Origin: Terrirhizobium terrae
GTDB taxonomy: Bacteria > Pseudomonadota > Alphaproteobacteria > Rhizobiales > Rhizobiaceae
Reading direction: 5' to 3'
DNA: 64,000 nt
NCBI RefSeq assembly: GCF_030323265.1
Contig: NZ_CP104992.1
Location: forward strand, 3,943,501-4,007,500
The notes beneath the pieces are model-generated. The model did not search any database. It saw only the letters and a list, made by a program, of their open reading frames with translations, and was not told the DNA's origin. Shown here piece by piece: positions 28,418-37,505 of this stretch. The position numbers were made by a program, and so were the translations under genes. Numbering within the stretch: position 1 is the first letter of the stretch; the number at the start of each line of letters is the position of its first letter.

Positions 28418-29442
28418 TCAGGCTCCCATGGTCGCGAGGCTGGCCAGATCGGGCAGCGCGAAGATCGAAAGGTCTGCGGCACCGGGGGCAGCGGTGGTAC
28501 GAACGCCCATGCGAAGCTTTGCCGAACGGGCGCGCGGATTGATCTCCGCCTCGGCCTCGCTGGCGGCCACCATCTGCTTGCCCGGAAAATCGAAAACCGC
28601 GGGGCGAACATCGACGGCCGGCATGTGCCGAGAGCCGGATGCCTTGCCCGAACGGTCGGAGAAGAACTGCTTGACGATCCGGTCTTCCAGCGAATGGAAA
28701 GTGACGACGACAAGACGCCCCCGGGCTTCAGCGACCGCTCAGCCGCAAACAGCGCACGGGCAAGCTCGCCCAGCTCGTCATTGACGAAGATGCGCAGCGC
28801 CTGGAAGACGCGGGTCGACGGATGGATCTTGTCCTTGGCGCGGCGCGGATTGACCGTCTCGATCAGATTGACGAGATCGCGGGTTGTCTTGAACGGCTCA
28901 CTGGCGCGGCGCTTCTCGATGGCGCGCGCGATACGGCCGGCATGCTTTTCCTCGCCCAGAAAACCGAAGATGCGGATCAGATCACCGACCTTGGCGCGAT
29001 TGACGACATCCGCCGCAGAAACACCATCGGCCGACATGCGCATGTCGAGGGGGCCGTTGCGCTGGAAGGAGAAACCGCGCTCCGCCTCATCGATCTGCAT
29101 AGAGGAAACACCGATATCGAGCACGACGCCATCGAGCCCGCCCTCGGGCGCAAATTCAGCAAGCTGCGAAAAACGTGAATGAACGAGCGACAGGCGCCCC
29201 TGATGCTGCTTGACCAGCGCCTGACCCGCAGCAATGGCGGTCGGGTCGCGATCGATCGCGATCACCGAAGCCCCCGCAGAAAGGATCGCGGACGTATAGC
29301 CGCCCGCGCCGAAGGTACCATCGAGGATGACCTTGCCCGCCTCGGGCTGAAGCGCATGGACGACTTCGTTCAGAAGAACCGGAATATGGCGCACCGGGCC
29401 GCCTTCGGCCTCGACGTCAGCACCATCCGATTTCGTCACCAT
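28418..29442 (-). CDS. rsmH: 16S rRNA m4C1402 methyltransferase RsmH (one base missing near 28720)
   Basis: RsmH (MraW) N4-methylates C1402 of 16S rRNA. The 341-residue repaired protein has HIPVLLNEVV at the N-terminus, the AdoMet site ILDGTFGAGGYTSAIL, GVVLDIGVSSMQIDEAERGFSF, DMRMS, NDELGEL and the end RSAKLRMGVR. The frame breaks at a C5 run on the plus strand (28718-28722); a sixth base gives LKPGGRLVVVTFHSLEDR. Without the repair the shifted frame runs into ftsL and imitates a fusion. The start at 29442 has AGGAG upstream. It is the first gene of the dcw block here. Confidence 0.94.
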
Positions 29443-29821
29443 ACTGCACTCCTGCCGCCATCGGAGCGCAGGCCCGCGCTCCATTCCTGTCGCCGTGAAA
29501 CCTCAGACCCTTCGATCACCGACCAGCCAAATCGCCGGCAGAGACCCGAACAAAACGCCGCCCGATCGAAGCATTCGATTGTGAGGCGGAAGACCGCCCA
29601 GGCGCAGCGAAAGAATGGAACGACATTGGACCACAGGGACATCGGCGGGACAGGCTCCGCTAGCCCATCCCAGACAGCATTTATTTATGACCCGTTAAGT
29701 TTAACAAAGCGTTACCAAGGCCACTCGCGGGGACATCACGGAGACATCAACGAATTGCGATTTCCGCCTTGTTTTCAATCTGTTGAAACAACGGCCCCAT
29801 TGCCGCACGGCAGTTCTTTTC
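29443..29821. promoter_or_regulatory. Leader region upstream of rsmH, dcw promoter region
   Basis: About 380 bp without a credible gene; mraZ, usually the first dcw gene, is not found in any minus-strand frame. At 29694-29716 there is a cluster of TTAA elements (GTTAAGTTTAAC followed by TTAACAAAGCGTTAC), one base away from the CtrA consensus TTAA-N7-TTAAC. It is the likely promoter region of the dcw operon; direct evidence for a start site is lacking. Confidence 0.4.
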
Positions 29822-29873
29822 AAAAGCACTCGGCACGCGGCCGTTAACACCCGGCCGCTTGCCGAGTGCTTTC
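29822..29873 (-). terminator. Long hairpin downstream of rnpB
   Basis: AAAGCACTCGGCA and CGCGGCCG pair with CGGCCGC and TTGCCGAGTGCTTT around an 8-base loop, about 25 bp past the 3' end of RNase P RNA, followed by TTTTGAAAA on the minus strand. It most likely ends rnpB transcription. Confidence 0.7.
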
Positions 29874-29896
29874 CCCATTGGATCAAAGTGAGATTC

Positions 29897-30298
29897 GCCA
29901 GTTGGCCTGTAAGCCGGGTTCTGTATGGCCCCGATGCGAACACCGGAACGTGGCAGCCATTCATCTGGGACGATGCTTGCACATCGCCTCGCGCAACCCA
30001 CCCGGATGACTGGCCCAGAAACAGGCTGTAGGCGCTTGCGCGCCCCGCGTCATCCCTATTCGGTCTTGCTCCCGGTGGGGTTTACCTTGCCGCCGCTGTC
30101 ACCAGAAGCGCGGTGGGCTCTTACCCCACCCTTTCACCCTTACCCCGCGTGAAGCGAGGCGGTTTGCTTTCTGTGGCACTTTCCCTGAGGTCGCCCTCGC
30201 CGGACGTTATCCGGCACCGTGTTTCCGTGGAGCCCGGACTTTCCTCACCCTACCGCCTTTCGGCATTGGTAAAGCGCGGCTGCCCGGCCAACTGGCAT
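29897..30298 (-). ncRNA. rnpB: RNase P RNA
   Basis: The RNA is the catalytic subunit that trims the 5' leader of tRNA precursors. Conserved blocks are read on the minus strand in order: GAGGAAAGTCCGGGCTCC (30231-30250 region), AAGTGCCACAGAAA, GGTAAGAGCCCACCGCG, GGTAAACCCCACC and GGGAGCAAGACCGAATAGGG, ending with AGAACCCGGCTTACAGGCC. GCCAGTTGGCC at the 5' end pairs with GGCCAACTGGC at the 3' end to form helix P1, which fixes the ends at about 402 nt. Type A alphaproteobacterial form. Confidence 0.95.
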
Positions 30299-30356
30299 CG
30301 GCTGCATAGACGGTTTGATCGGCAAAGGCCACAGCAAAGAATCCGCCGCGCGATCC

Positions 30357-31547
30357 TCAGGCAAAGCGCGCCGAGAACGGAACGTTATAGGCCTCGTCCT
30401 GGATTTCTCCGTGGAAGATCAGTTCCGCGCCAAGCCGCCCGATCTCGTCAGAGCTCTTGGCGGCAGTACCGCATCCGCCGGTCAGCACTGCGATATTCGG
30501 AGAATCGGTAAAGGCGATGGACGGGTAACCCGTCTCGGTCTTGGAGACGACACAGGCGCCGGTCGAGATCCGGCTGCGGTCGATGCCCGGAACCAGCGTC
30601 TCGATGATCCCGGCATGATGATCGCGCACCGTCTCGCGGCCGCCCGACCGGAACCAGGCCCGCATCTCCTCTTCGGACGTGACGAGCTTGTCGCTATTGT
30701 CGCCACCGATCTTCAGATAGACCTTGCCGTCCGGATAGCGCACCGGCGGCAACAGATAGATGTGGTTGCTCGGATCACGGGGTTCGTAGATCAGCGACGG
30801 CATGCCGGAGAACTTTTCAAGTTCCTCATCCGGAATGTGGAAGAAGGTGACGGTCCGCGCATAGACGGACATCTCCACCCGGCGCGGCAGCAGGCCTTCC
30901 GCCGTCGAGAACCCGCCGGCGGCCAAAAGCACGCGGTCCGCCTCGTAGACATTGCCTTCGGCCGTGGTCACCACAGCCCCGCCCTGCCCTTCGCGCACCG
31001 AGACGACGACTTCGCCGATCCGGCTGACACCCTGTTTTTCAGCGATGACGGATTGGGCGGCGACCAGCGCGCGCGGATTGACGTAGCCGGCATCGCTCGC
31101 CTGATAGACGCCTTCACATCCCGGCTCGAAACCGAAGTAGGGAAACCTGTCGGCCAGCTGGCGATCATCCAGCATCTCGATATCGACACCGAGTTCGGCA
31201 GCGGCGTTGCAGGTCCCGATCAGATAGGAATGGCCGGTACTGCGCGCCGGCCCGACCATCAGGCAACCGACGGGATGATAGAATTTCACGCCGCTTTGTG
31301 CTTCGATCTCGCCGTAGCGGGCAATCGACCGATTGGCGAGACGCGCCCAGACCTCGTTCGGATCGATGGTTCGCGTGATGCGCGCTTCATCGTAGTGGCT
31401 GCCGAACACACCCTTGTGGCTCACGGGATCGGCCGGCTCATCAGGCCCGATCAGCGCCACGCCATCGGCCCATTGCGAAAGGTGGCGGGCTGCCGCCGCC
31501 CCCATCATGCCCCGCCCGACGACGATATACTTGAACCGCTGCGCCAT
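30357..31547 (-). CDS. FAD-dependent amine/amino-acid oxidase (DAO family)
   Basis: This 396-residue flavoprotein starts with the dinucleotide fold KYIVVGRGMMGAAAARHLS (GxGxxG) and ends with TGGCGTAAKSSDEIG, a segment like the second FAD contact of sarcosine oxidase/SolA-type enzymes. SHKGVFGSHYDEARITRTID near residue 45 matches the monomeric sarcosine or N-methyltryptophan oxidase group. Such enzymes oxidise N-methyl or D-amino acids and release H2O2. The natural substrate is unknown. It begins 59 bp past rnpB and is preceded by a lytic transglycosylase gene. Confidence 0.8.
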   Translation of the reverse strand: MAQRFKYIVVGRGMMGAAAARHLSQWADGVALIGPDEPADPVSHKGVFGSHYDEARITRTIDPNEVWARLANRSIARYGEIEAQSGVKFYHPVGCLMVGPARSTGHSYLIGTCNAAAELGVDIEMLDDRQLADRFPYFGFEPGCEGVYQASDAGYVNPRALVAAQSVIAEKQGVSRIGEVVVSVREGQGGAVVTTAEGNVYEADRVLLAAGGFSTAEGLLPRRVEMSVYARTVTFFHIPDEELEKFSGMPSLIYEPRDPSNHIYLLPPVRYPDGKVYLKIGGDNSDKLVTSEEEMRAWFRSGGRETVRDHHAGIIETLVPGIDRSRISTGACVVSKTETGYPSIAFTDSPNIAVLTGGCGTAAKSSDEIGRLGAELIFHGEIQDEAYNVPFSARFA

Positions 31548-31636
31548 GCCCTGCCCCTCTGATTCCGACGGCTGAATGCTTTGTGGTGATAAGCACTTGT
31601 AGCCGTTTCCGGAATCAAAACACCAGAGGCAGGAGG

Positions 31637-32272
31637 TCAGTAAAGCAGCGGAAAGTTCCGATCATAGACCAGCGAGACGGTGGCGATCGACGCTGTAGCG
31701 ACCGGCGCCGGGGGATCCATCGTCGCAATGACCGTCTGCACCTTGTTGCAGTAGCGCTGCGACACAGGGTTCATCCGCTTGGCACCGTGGCCCGCATTAT
31801 ACTTCAGGATCGTCCGACAGATCTTGCCGTCACCGAGGTCATTCGCACCGGCGAGATATTTCATGCCGAAGCGGATGTTGGTTTCCGGATCGTAGAGCCC
31901 GGTTGCCTTGCCGTCATAACCCATCAGCTTGGCGGTCGCCGGCTTGATCTGCATCAGGCCGATCTCGCCCGCGCTACCCTTCACGGTCGGGCGGAAGCTG
32001 CTTTCGATCTGCACGACGGCGAGAGCAAGCTCGGTCGGCACATCGTATTCATTCGCGTATTTCTGGATCAGCGCCTCATAGTGGCTGCGCCGAATGGCAA
32101 GCCGGTCTTCCGGCGTCTTAGCCATCGCGTCGGTCTCGCGTGTTTCCCAGGGTTTGAGGACCTGCTTCTTGACGTAAGTGATCGTTTCTCCGCCGTCCTC
32201 GGCACGCACGAAACCAGTACCCGCGGCGAGCATGGCAATGCCCACAGCGGCTGCAACAGCCAGTCTTTTCAT
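31637..32272 (-). CDS. Lytic transglycosylase, SLT domain
   Basis: The 211-residue secreted protein has a Sec signal peptide (residues 1-24, ending GFVRAE) and one SLT domain: ELALAVVQIESSFRPTVKG with the catalytic Glu in QIESSF, then GEIGLMQIKPATAKLMGY, ETNIRFGMKYLA and ILKYNAGHG. These enzymes cut the MurNAc-GlcNAc bond and leave anhydro-MurNAc, the substrate of AmpD encoded just upstream on the same strand. No carbohydrate-binding domain. Confidence 0.88.
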   Translation of the reverse strand: MKRLAVAAAVGIAMLAAGTGFVRAEDGGETITYVKKQVLKPWETRETDAMAKTPEDRLAIRRSHYEALIQKYANEYDVPTELALAVVQIESSFRPTVKGSAGEIGLMQIKPATAKLMGYDGKATGLYDPETNIRFGMKYLAGANDLGDGKICRTILKYNAGHGAKRMNPVSQRYCNKVQTVIATMDPPAPVATASIATVSLVYDRNFPLLY

Positions 32273-32536
32273 GAATTCAGTCAGTCTCCGGATACGGGCG
32301 TCCCGTCATCATTGGGGATCGTCCCGGCAGGTAAGAGGATGAAAGATACGCACATCCATCGGACGCGTCGCCGGAAAGACGGCGCGCCACACGACCTGAT
32401 CGTTTTTCTAAGCAATCCCCGCCTACACTGGTGACTGCGCGAACTGTCTGGTTAAAGCCGGAGAATGGGGAAAGTATGTGGCAATGCAGCAATCGCTAAC
32501 TTTTGCCGTATCCAAGCAACGCCTGGAACCTTGCTT

Positions 32537-33301
32537 CTAGCTGTATTTCGGCAATGCTTTGAGCAGCCGATGCAGCGTGTCGATTGTCGAGGCATCCGCG
32601 ATCCCGTCCACCAGAGCCGGGCGGAAATGGCGCTGGAATGCTTCGACTACGCCTTTCGTGCGCTCGCAGAAATTACCTGTAATCTCAAGGTCGTAACCGT
32701 AGAGCGACAGCATCGACTGCAAAGCCTCCACCGGCTGGCCGCTTTCGCCCATCTGGAAGAAACGACCGCTCGAGATCTGCGTTGGCTCGACCCAATGGCC
32801 GACACCGGCTGCATACAAAATATCCCAGGCAAAATTTTCGCCCGGATCGACCTTGCGGATGGGGGCCACATCCGAGTGTCCAAGCACCCGTTCGGGCGAA
32901 ATAGACCACCGCTGGCCGCAATCCAGACACAATTGGATCACCGCATCCATTTGCACCTTCGGAAACGGCGGCAGCCCGCCGGGATGCCCAGGATTGGCGA
33001 TCTCGATGCCGATGGAACAGGAATTGATGTCGGCTTCGCCCGCCCAGGCGCTCTTGCCCGCATGCCAGGCCCGCCGCGTCTCCGGCACGAGTTGGATCAC
33101 ACGGCCGTCCTCATGGATGAAATAGTGGCTTGAGACCTGGCTTTCCGGATTGCAAAGCCAGCTCAGCGCCTGATCGGCACTCGGCATTCCGGTATAGTGC
33201 AGGATGATCGTATCGGGCGCCATCCGCCCCACGCGCTCTCCATGGTTCGGAGACGGCTGGACCGAGGCTGCCGCATGGTCCGCGACGAAATCGGAGGTCA
33301 T
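32537..33301 (-). CDS. ampD: 1,6-anhydro-N-acetylmuramyl-L-alanine amidase AmpD
   Basis: AmpD removes stem peptides from anhydro-muropeptides in the cytoplasm during wall recycling. The 254-residue protein has an Amidase_2 domain: TIILHYTGMPSA with the first zinc His, SSHYFIHEDG, RRAWHAGKSAW, NSCSIGIEIANPGH and the final zinc ligands in VLGHSDVAPIRKVDPGENF. After residue 175 a peptidoglycan-binding domain (PVEALQSMLSLYGYDLEITG) follows. No signal peptide. The start overlaps the stop of the DnaJ gene upstream (ATGA). Confidence 0.9.
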   Translation of the reverse strand: MTSDFVADHAAASVQPSPNHGERVGRMAPDTIILHYTGMPSADQALSWLCNPESQVSSHYFIHEDGRVIQLVPETRRAWHAGKSAWAGEADINSCSIGIEIANPGHPGGLPPFPKVQMDAVIQLCLDCGQRWSISPERVLGHSDVAPIRKVDPGENFAWDILYAAGVGHWVEPTQISSGRFFQMGESGQPVEALQSMLSLYGYDLEITGNFCERTKGVVEAFQRHFRPALVDGIADASTIDTLHRLLKALPKYS

Positions 33302-34041
33302 GCCGCCTGGCGCTCTTTCTCGATCGCCTCATAGGCGGCGTTGAGTGCCGCCATCCGCTCATTGGCCGCCGCATGCAGCGAGGCCGGCACGCCGCGGGCG
33401 ATCAGGCGGTCGGGATGATGCTCGGAGACCAGCAGGCGATACTGCTTGCGGATCGCTGCAAAATCGTCCTCCGGCGAAACGCCGAGCACGAGATAGGGAT
33501 CGCGCCCGTCGAGATGGACGTGACGCGCCATGATGCGGCGGAAGTGATCCTCGCTGATATGGAAGATCTCGGCGATGCGGCCGAGGAACAGCAGTTCCTT
33601 CTCATGCACCAGCCCATCCGCCTTGGCGATATGGAACAGCCCGTCGATGACATTCTCGAGCATCGGGCAGTTTTCCGTGGCACCGGATCCGCAGAGCCCG
33701 GCAAGCTTCGTCGCATAGGCCTCGTAGCCGGCGACATCCTGGCGCGCGAGATTGTAGAGCCGCGCCACATGGCGGGCTTCCTCGTCGGGAAAATCGAAGA
33801 TCTGCTGGAAGGCGCGAACCTCGGCCTCCGTGACGATTCCGTCCGCCTTGGCCATCTTGGCCGACAGCGCGATGATCGCCACCGAGAAGGAAACCTGCCT
33901 GCGCGTCTCCGGGTCACCCTCGAACAATGTGCGGATCGCTTCCACGACACGGCTGAGCGCACTGCCGGCGACATCGCCGACGGCGCTCACGAGGCGCTCC
34001 CAGAGAGAGGAAATATGCAGGCAGGAAAAATCGAAAATCAT
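33298..34041 (-). CDS. TerB/DnaJ domain co-chaperone (DjlA-like)
   Basis: This 247-residue protein joins a TerB-like helical domain (about residues 45-165, with paired acidic segments MAKADGIVTEAEV and IAKADGLVHEKEL) to a C-terminal J domain (about 178-245, DPYLVLGVSPEDDFAAIRKQYR with HHPD). The HPD motif stimulates the ATPase of DnaK. The order TerB-J matches DjlA but without the N-terminal membrane anchor of E. coli DjlA. It is translationally coupled to ampD; why is unclear. Confidence 0.87.
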   Translation of the reverse strand: MIFDFSCLHISSLWERLVSAVGDVAGSALSRVVEAIRTLFEGDPETRRQVSFSVAIIALSAKMAKADGIVTEAEVRAFQQIFDFPDEEARHVARLYNLARQDVAGYEAYATKLAGLCGSGATENCPMLENVIDGLFHIAKADGLVHEKELLFLGRIAEIFHISEDHFRRIMARHVHLDGRDPYLVLGVSPEDDFAAIRKQYRLLVSEHHPDRLIARGVPASLHAAANERMAALNAAYEAIEKERQAA

Positions 34042-34344
34042 GTCCGTAAATGACCAGATAACGCGCCTGATTGCAATGTGGCGAAGGGTCGCCGCCGGAT
34101 TAAACTATGTTCATCTAATCCGAACAATCGGTCCAATTCATGAAAGCGACAAGCGTTCCGGATCGTCCTGACATATCGCCTGTTCCCACGATCACGATAG
34201 CGAAGATCGTATCGCAGAGTTTGGATGTTCCGATCATAATCGCCTGCCGGCTTGTGCGAAAGACTTTTCGCACACCGCAATAACCAACTGAAAATGCTCG
34301 ACTTTAAGCGCTTGCGAGACAGATTGACACAACGGCGCGCTTTC
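34042..34344. other. Intergenic region before the phosphofructokinase promoter
   Basis: About 300 bp between divergent genes. No credible coding frame, repeat or structured RNA was seen. Confidence 0.4.
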
Positions 34345-34373
34345 TTGAGAAATTCACTTTACACGCCCTATAT
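34345..34373 (+). promoter_or_regulatory. Possible sigma-70 type promoter of the phosphofructokinase gene
   Basis: TTGAGA and CTATAT are separated by 17 bp and lie about 60 bp upstream of the start codon. Assignment is by match to the general -35/-10 pattern only. Confidence 0.35.
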
Positions 34374-34433
34374 GCTGACGCATCCATTTCGATGACTTGT
34401 CCATAGTGAGCGCATCGGCGCGACGGAGGATCC

Positions 34434-35644
34434 ATGGCCAAACAGAAAGTTGCAATGCTGACCGCGGGCGGTCTCGCCCCTGCCTGTCATCCGCAGTCGG
34501 CGGACTGATCAGCCGATATACCGACATCGCACCCGATGCCGAACTCATCGCCTACCGCTCGGGCTACCAGGGCGTGCTGCTCCAGGATCGAATCGAAATC
34601 ACCCCGCAGATGCGCGAAAAGGCCCATCTTCTGCATCGCTATGGCGGCTCGCCGATCGGCAACAGCCGCGTCAAGCTCACCAACGCCGCCGACTGCGTCA
34701 AGCGCGGACTGGTCAAGGAAGGCCAGAACCCGCTGGCGGTGGCCGCAGAGCGCCTTGCCGCCGACGGCGTGACGATTCTCCACACGATCGGCGGTGACGA
34801 TACGAACACGACCGCAGCCGATCTCGCCGCCTATCTCGGCGCCAACGGCTATAACCTCACCGTCGTCGGCCTGCCGAAAACGGTCGACAACGACGTCGTG
34901 CCGATCCGCCAGTCGCTCGGCGCCTGGACGGCCGCCGAAGTCGGCGCCACCTTCTTCGACAACGTCTCCAACGAACAGACCGCCGCGCCTCGTACCCTTG
35001 TCATCCACGAGGTCATGGGCCGTCATTGCGGCTGGCTGACGGCTGCGACCGCGCGCGCCTACATGCAGAAGACCAACGCCAACGAATATGTCGAAGGCTT
35101 CATGATGAGCAGGGAGATGAAAGGCATAGACGGCCTCTACCTGCCGGAAATGGCTTTCGACGCCCAGAAGGAAGCGGCGCGCCTGAAGAAGATCATGGAC
35201 AAAAGCGGCCATGTCACGCTGTTCGTCTCGGAAGGCGCCTGCCTCGACGCGATTGTCGCAGAGCGCGAAGCCGCCGGCGAGACGGTGAAGCGCGATGCCT
35301 TCGGCCACGTCAAGCTCGACACGATCAATGTCGGCAACTGGTTCCAGAAACAGTTCGCCGCACTACTCGACGCGGAACGCTCGATGGTACAGAAATCCGG
35401 TTATTTCGCCCGCTCCGCACCGGCCAATGCCGATGATTTGAGATTGATCCAGGGCATGGTCGATCTGGCCGTGGAAAGCGCGTTGAACAAGGTATCCGGC
35501 GTCACCGGCCATGACGAGGATCATGGGGGCAGGCTCCGCACGATCGAATTTCCGCGCATCAAGGGTGGAAAACCTTTCGATATGTCGGCAAAATGGTTTG
35601 GTGACATGATGGACACGATCGGGCAGCCCTTCAAGGCGGCCTGA
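34434..35644 (+). CDS. pfp: Pyrophosphate-type 6-phosphofructokinase (one base missing near 34478)
   Basis: The enzyme phosphorylates fructose 6-phosphate, here probably with pyrophosphate. The repaired protein has 403 residues, starting MAKQKVAMLTAGGLAPCL after GGAGG. Signature residues for PPi use are GGDD in TIGGDDTNTTA (ATP enzymes have GGDGS) and PKTVDND in place of PGTIDND. MGRHCGWLTAATA follows. The frame breaks at a C4 run (34477-34480); one more C is needed. A PPi enzyme can run in both directions, useful in organisms that rely on Entner-Doudoroff glycolysis. Confidence 0.9.
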
Positions 35645-35698
35645 CTTTCGTCCTTTTCTTGGCAATGACGGGCGCTGTGGGCGTCCGGGAGGGTGATG

Positions 35699-36334
35699 AT
35701 GACCATTGAGGCATGGCTGGCTCTAGGCGCGACCGCATCGGCGCTGCTGCTGCTTCCTCACCCGCTTGCCATTTCCGTCGCCACCTATGCGCGGTCCTGG
35801 GGGCGCAAGAGCGCCCTCCTCACCGTCCCGGCGGCCATGGTGGCGATCATTCTCGCCTCCGCCATCGCAACGGCGGCGGTCGTCTGTCTGATCGCCGTCA
35901 TGCCGGCAATCGATGACGCGGCGTCGTGGCTCGGCCTCTCTTTCCTGATGATCTACGGCCTTTATGCCCTGCAGGATCCGCGTCTGCGCGGCGGCGTCGC
36001 CGACAACGACAATCTCCCCGAGACCCGGCCTCTCCGCGTTTTCGCCCATTTCCTCCGGGTGACGTTCGGGAGCGGCCGCTACATCTTCCTTCTCGCCGCC
36101 ATCATCGGCCAGTTCGCCAATCCCGGCACCGACCAGTTGGCATTCTCCGCCACGATCCTCGCCATTCTCGCTGCCTCGGCCTTCGCCTCCACCCTTGCCT
36201 ATGCGCTCGTTCCTAAGCTTTCCACATGGAAACGACGCCGCCGCCCCGCCTCGGGGAAAGCCTCGCACAAGCCCAAAACCCTATATATCGCAAGACGCGC
36301 CGTCACCGCCGGATACCGGCGCATTGCCGCGTGA
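35699..36334 (+). CDS. LysE-like multi-span membrane protein, function unknown
   Basis: A 211-residue protein with about five hydrophobic segments, separated by a hydrophilic loop DPRLRGGVADNDNLPETRP and ending in a basic tail. The length, the N-terminal helix followed by HPLAISVATYARSWGRK and the helix spacing recall LysE/RhtB exporters, but the family signature is weak and no substrate can be proposed. The start at 35699 follows GGGAGGG. It lies 55 bp after pfp on the same strand and could share its transcript. Confidence 0.6.
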   Translation: MTIEAWLALGATASALLLLPHPLAISVATYARSWGRKSALLTVPAAMVAIILASAIATAAVVCLIAVMPAIDDAASWLGLSFLMIYGLYALQDPRLRGGVADNDNLPETRPLRVFAHFLRVTFGSGRYIFLLAAIIGQFANPGTDQLAFSATILAILAASAFASTLAYALVPKLSTWKRRRRPASGKASHKPKTLYIARRAVTAGYRRIAA

Positions 36335-36446
36335 TGCGTGGCCGCTTGTCGGCACGATCCGGATAGGTTAATGGAAATCGACATTCCGCGATTTCCGGGC
36401 GGTCTTGTTAACGTTCTGGGCAACGATTTTTAGTGAAAGCGACCCA

Positions 36447-37505
36447 ATGGCGATGATGCGTTTTGTCGGCCGCAAGGCAGCCGTGGTTCTTGCCATGTCC
36501 TCTGCTTTGGCCGCATGTTCGAGCGTGGATCGTGAAGGCAATGTGGCCTCGAACGGCACGACATCGACCGAGGCAACCGCCGGCGAACAGGTTGCCGTTG
36601 CAGGCCAGCCGACAGACGGCACCGCCATCCAGGCCGGCGCCGACAATACCGTCACCCTCGTCAAGACCAGCCGCCTCCCCATTCCGGTTCCCACCGCAAC
36701 CGAAGCGACCTCAGTCCAGACGGTCGCCATGGCATCGACGACAATGGCGCCCTTCGTCGCCATGCAGCCCTCGGCTCCAGCGATAACGGCGGTTGCCCCT
36801 CAGACGGCAACCACGTCCACACTCCTCGCCTCCGCCCAGACCGCACCGCATACGACCGCCAAGGCCGGACGCCTCGTATCGCCGCCCGTTGCGGCAGCCG
36901 TCCAGACCGGCCAGATCCAGCCCGCAGCAGCCCAGGCGATCGCACTCGACGAACCCGAACTGACGCCGGACATGGTAGCACTGCAGTCGGTTATTCCGAC
37001 GCCTCGCCCCGCCGTACCGGGCATGTCCTCGGGAACCACCACGCTCGCCTATGCCGCCCAGCCCAAGGCCGTCGCTGCCGTCTCGGCCATCGACAACCGC
37101 ATGGAATTCCCGCCGGCACCGGGCGAGCCGATGCCGGAAACCGCTGACGGTGCGCCTTCCGATCTGAAAAAGCTGATCCACCGCTATGCCGGCCTTTATG
37201 GCGTGCCGGAATCGCTGGTCCACCGCGTCGTCCACCGCGAAAGCAAATACGACCCCAAGGCCTATCACAAGAACGGCTATTGGGGCCTCATGCAGATCAA
37301 GTATTCGACCGCCAAGTCGATGGGCTACGAAGGTCCGCCGGAAGGCCTGCTCGACGCCGAGACCAACCTCAAATACGCGATAAAATATCTGCGCGGCGCC
37401 TGGCTCGTCGCAGACAACCAGAACGACAACGCGATCCGGCTCTACGCGCGCGGCTATTACTATGATGCCAAGCGCAAGGACATGCTCCACGTCCTGCAGA
37501 AATAA
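36447..37505 (+). CDS. Lipoprotein lytic transglycosylase, C-terminal SLT domain
   Basis: The 352-residue protein has a lipoprotein signal ending at SALAAC (cysteine near residue 24). A low-complexity Ala/Thr/Val/Pro-rich spacer follows (about residues 25-225), then an SLT domain of about 110 residues: LIHRYAGLYGVPESLVHRVVHRESKY with the catalytic Glu in HRESKY, GYWGLMQIKYSTAKSMGY and LKYAIKYLRGAWLV. The ARGYYY segment replaces the usual AYNAG, so the +1 subsite differs. Starts at 36453 and 36456 are also possible. Confidence 0.83.
   Translation: MAMMRFVGRKAAVVLAMSSALAACSSVDREGNVASNGTTSTEATAGEQVAVAGQPTDGTAIQAGADNTVTLVKTSRLPIPVPTATEATSVQTVAMASTTMAPFVAMQPSAPAITAVAPQTATTSTLLASAQTAPHTTAKAGRLVSPPVAAAVQTGQIQPAAAQAIALDEPELTPDMVALQSVIPTPRPAVPGMSSGTTTLAYAAQPKAVAAVSAIDNRMEFPPAPGEPMPETADGAPSDLKKLIHRYAGLYGVPESLVHRVVHRESKYDPKAYHKNGYWGLMQIKYSTAKSMGYEGPPEGLLDAETNLKYAIKYLRGAWLVADNQNDNAIRLYARGYYYDAKRKDMLHVLQK

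Noticed and set aside
29701..29982. 93-codon frame on the minus strand between rsmH and rnpB as an mraZ candidate
   Set aside because: It contains none of the MraZ segments, and it runs through the terminator hairpin into rnpB.
34038..34280. 80-codon minus-strand frame upstream of the phosphofructokinase gene
   Set aside because: Arg/His-rich composition without domain or ribosome site, lying in a promoter region.
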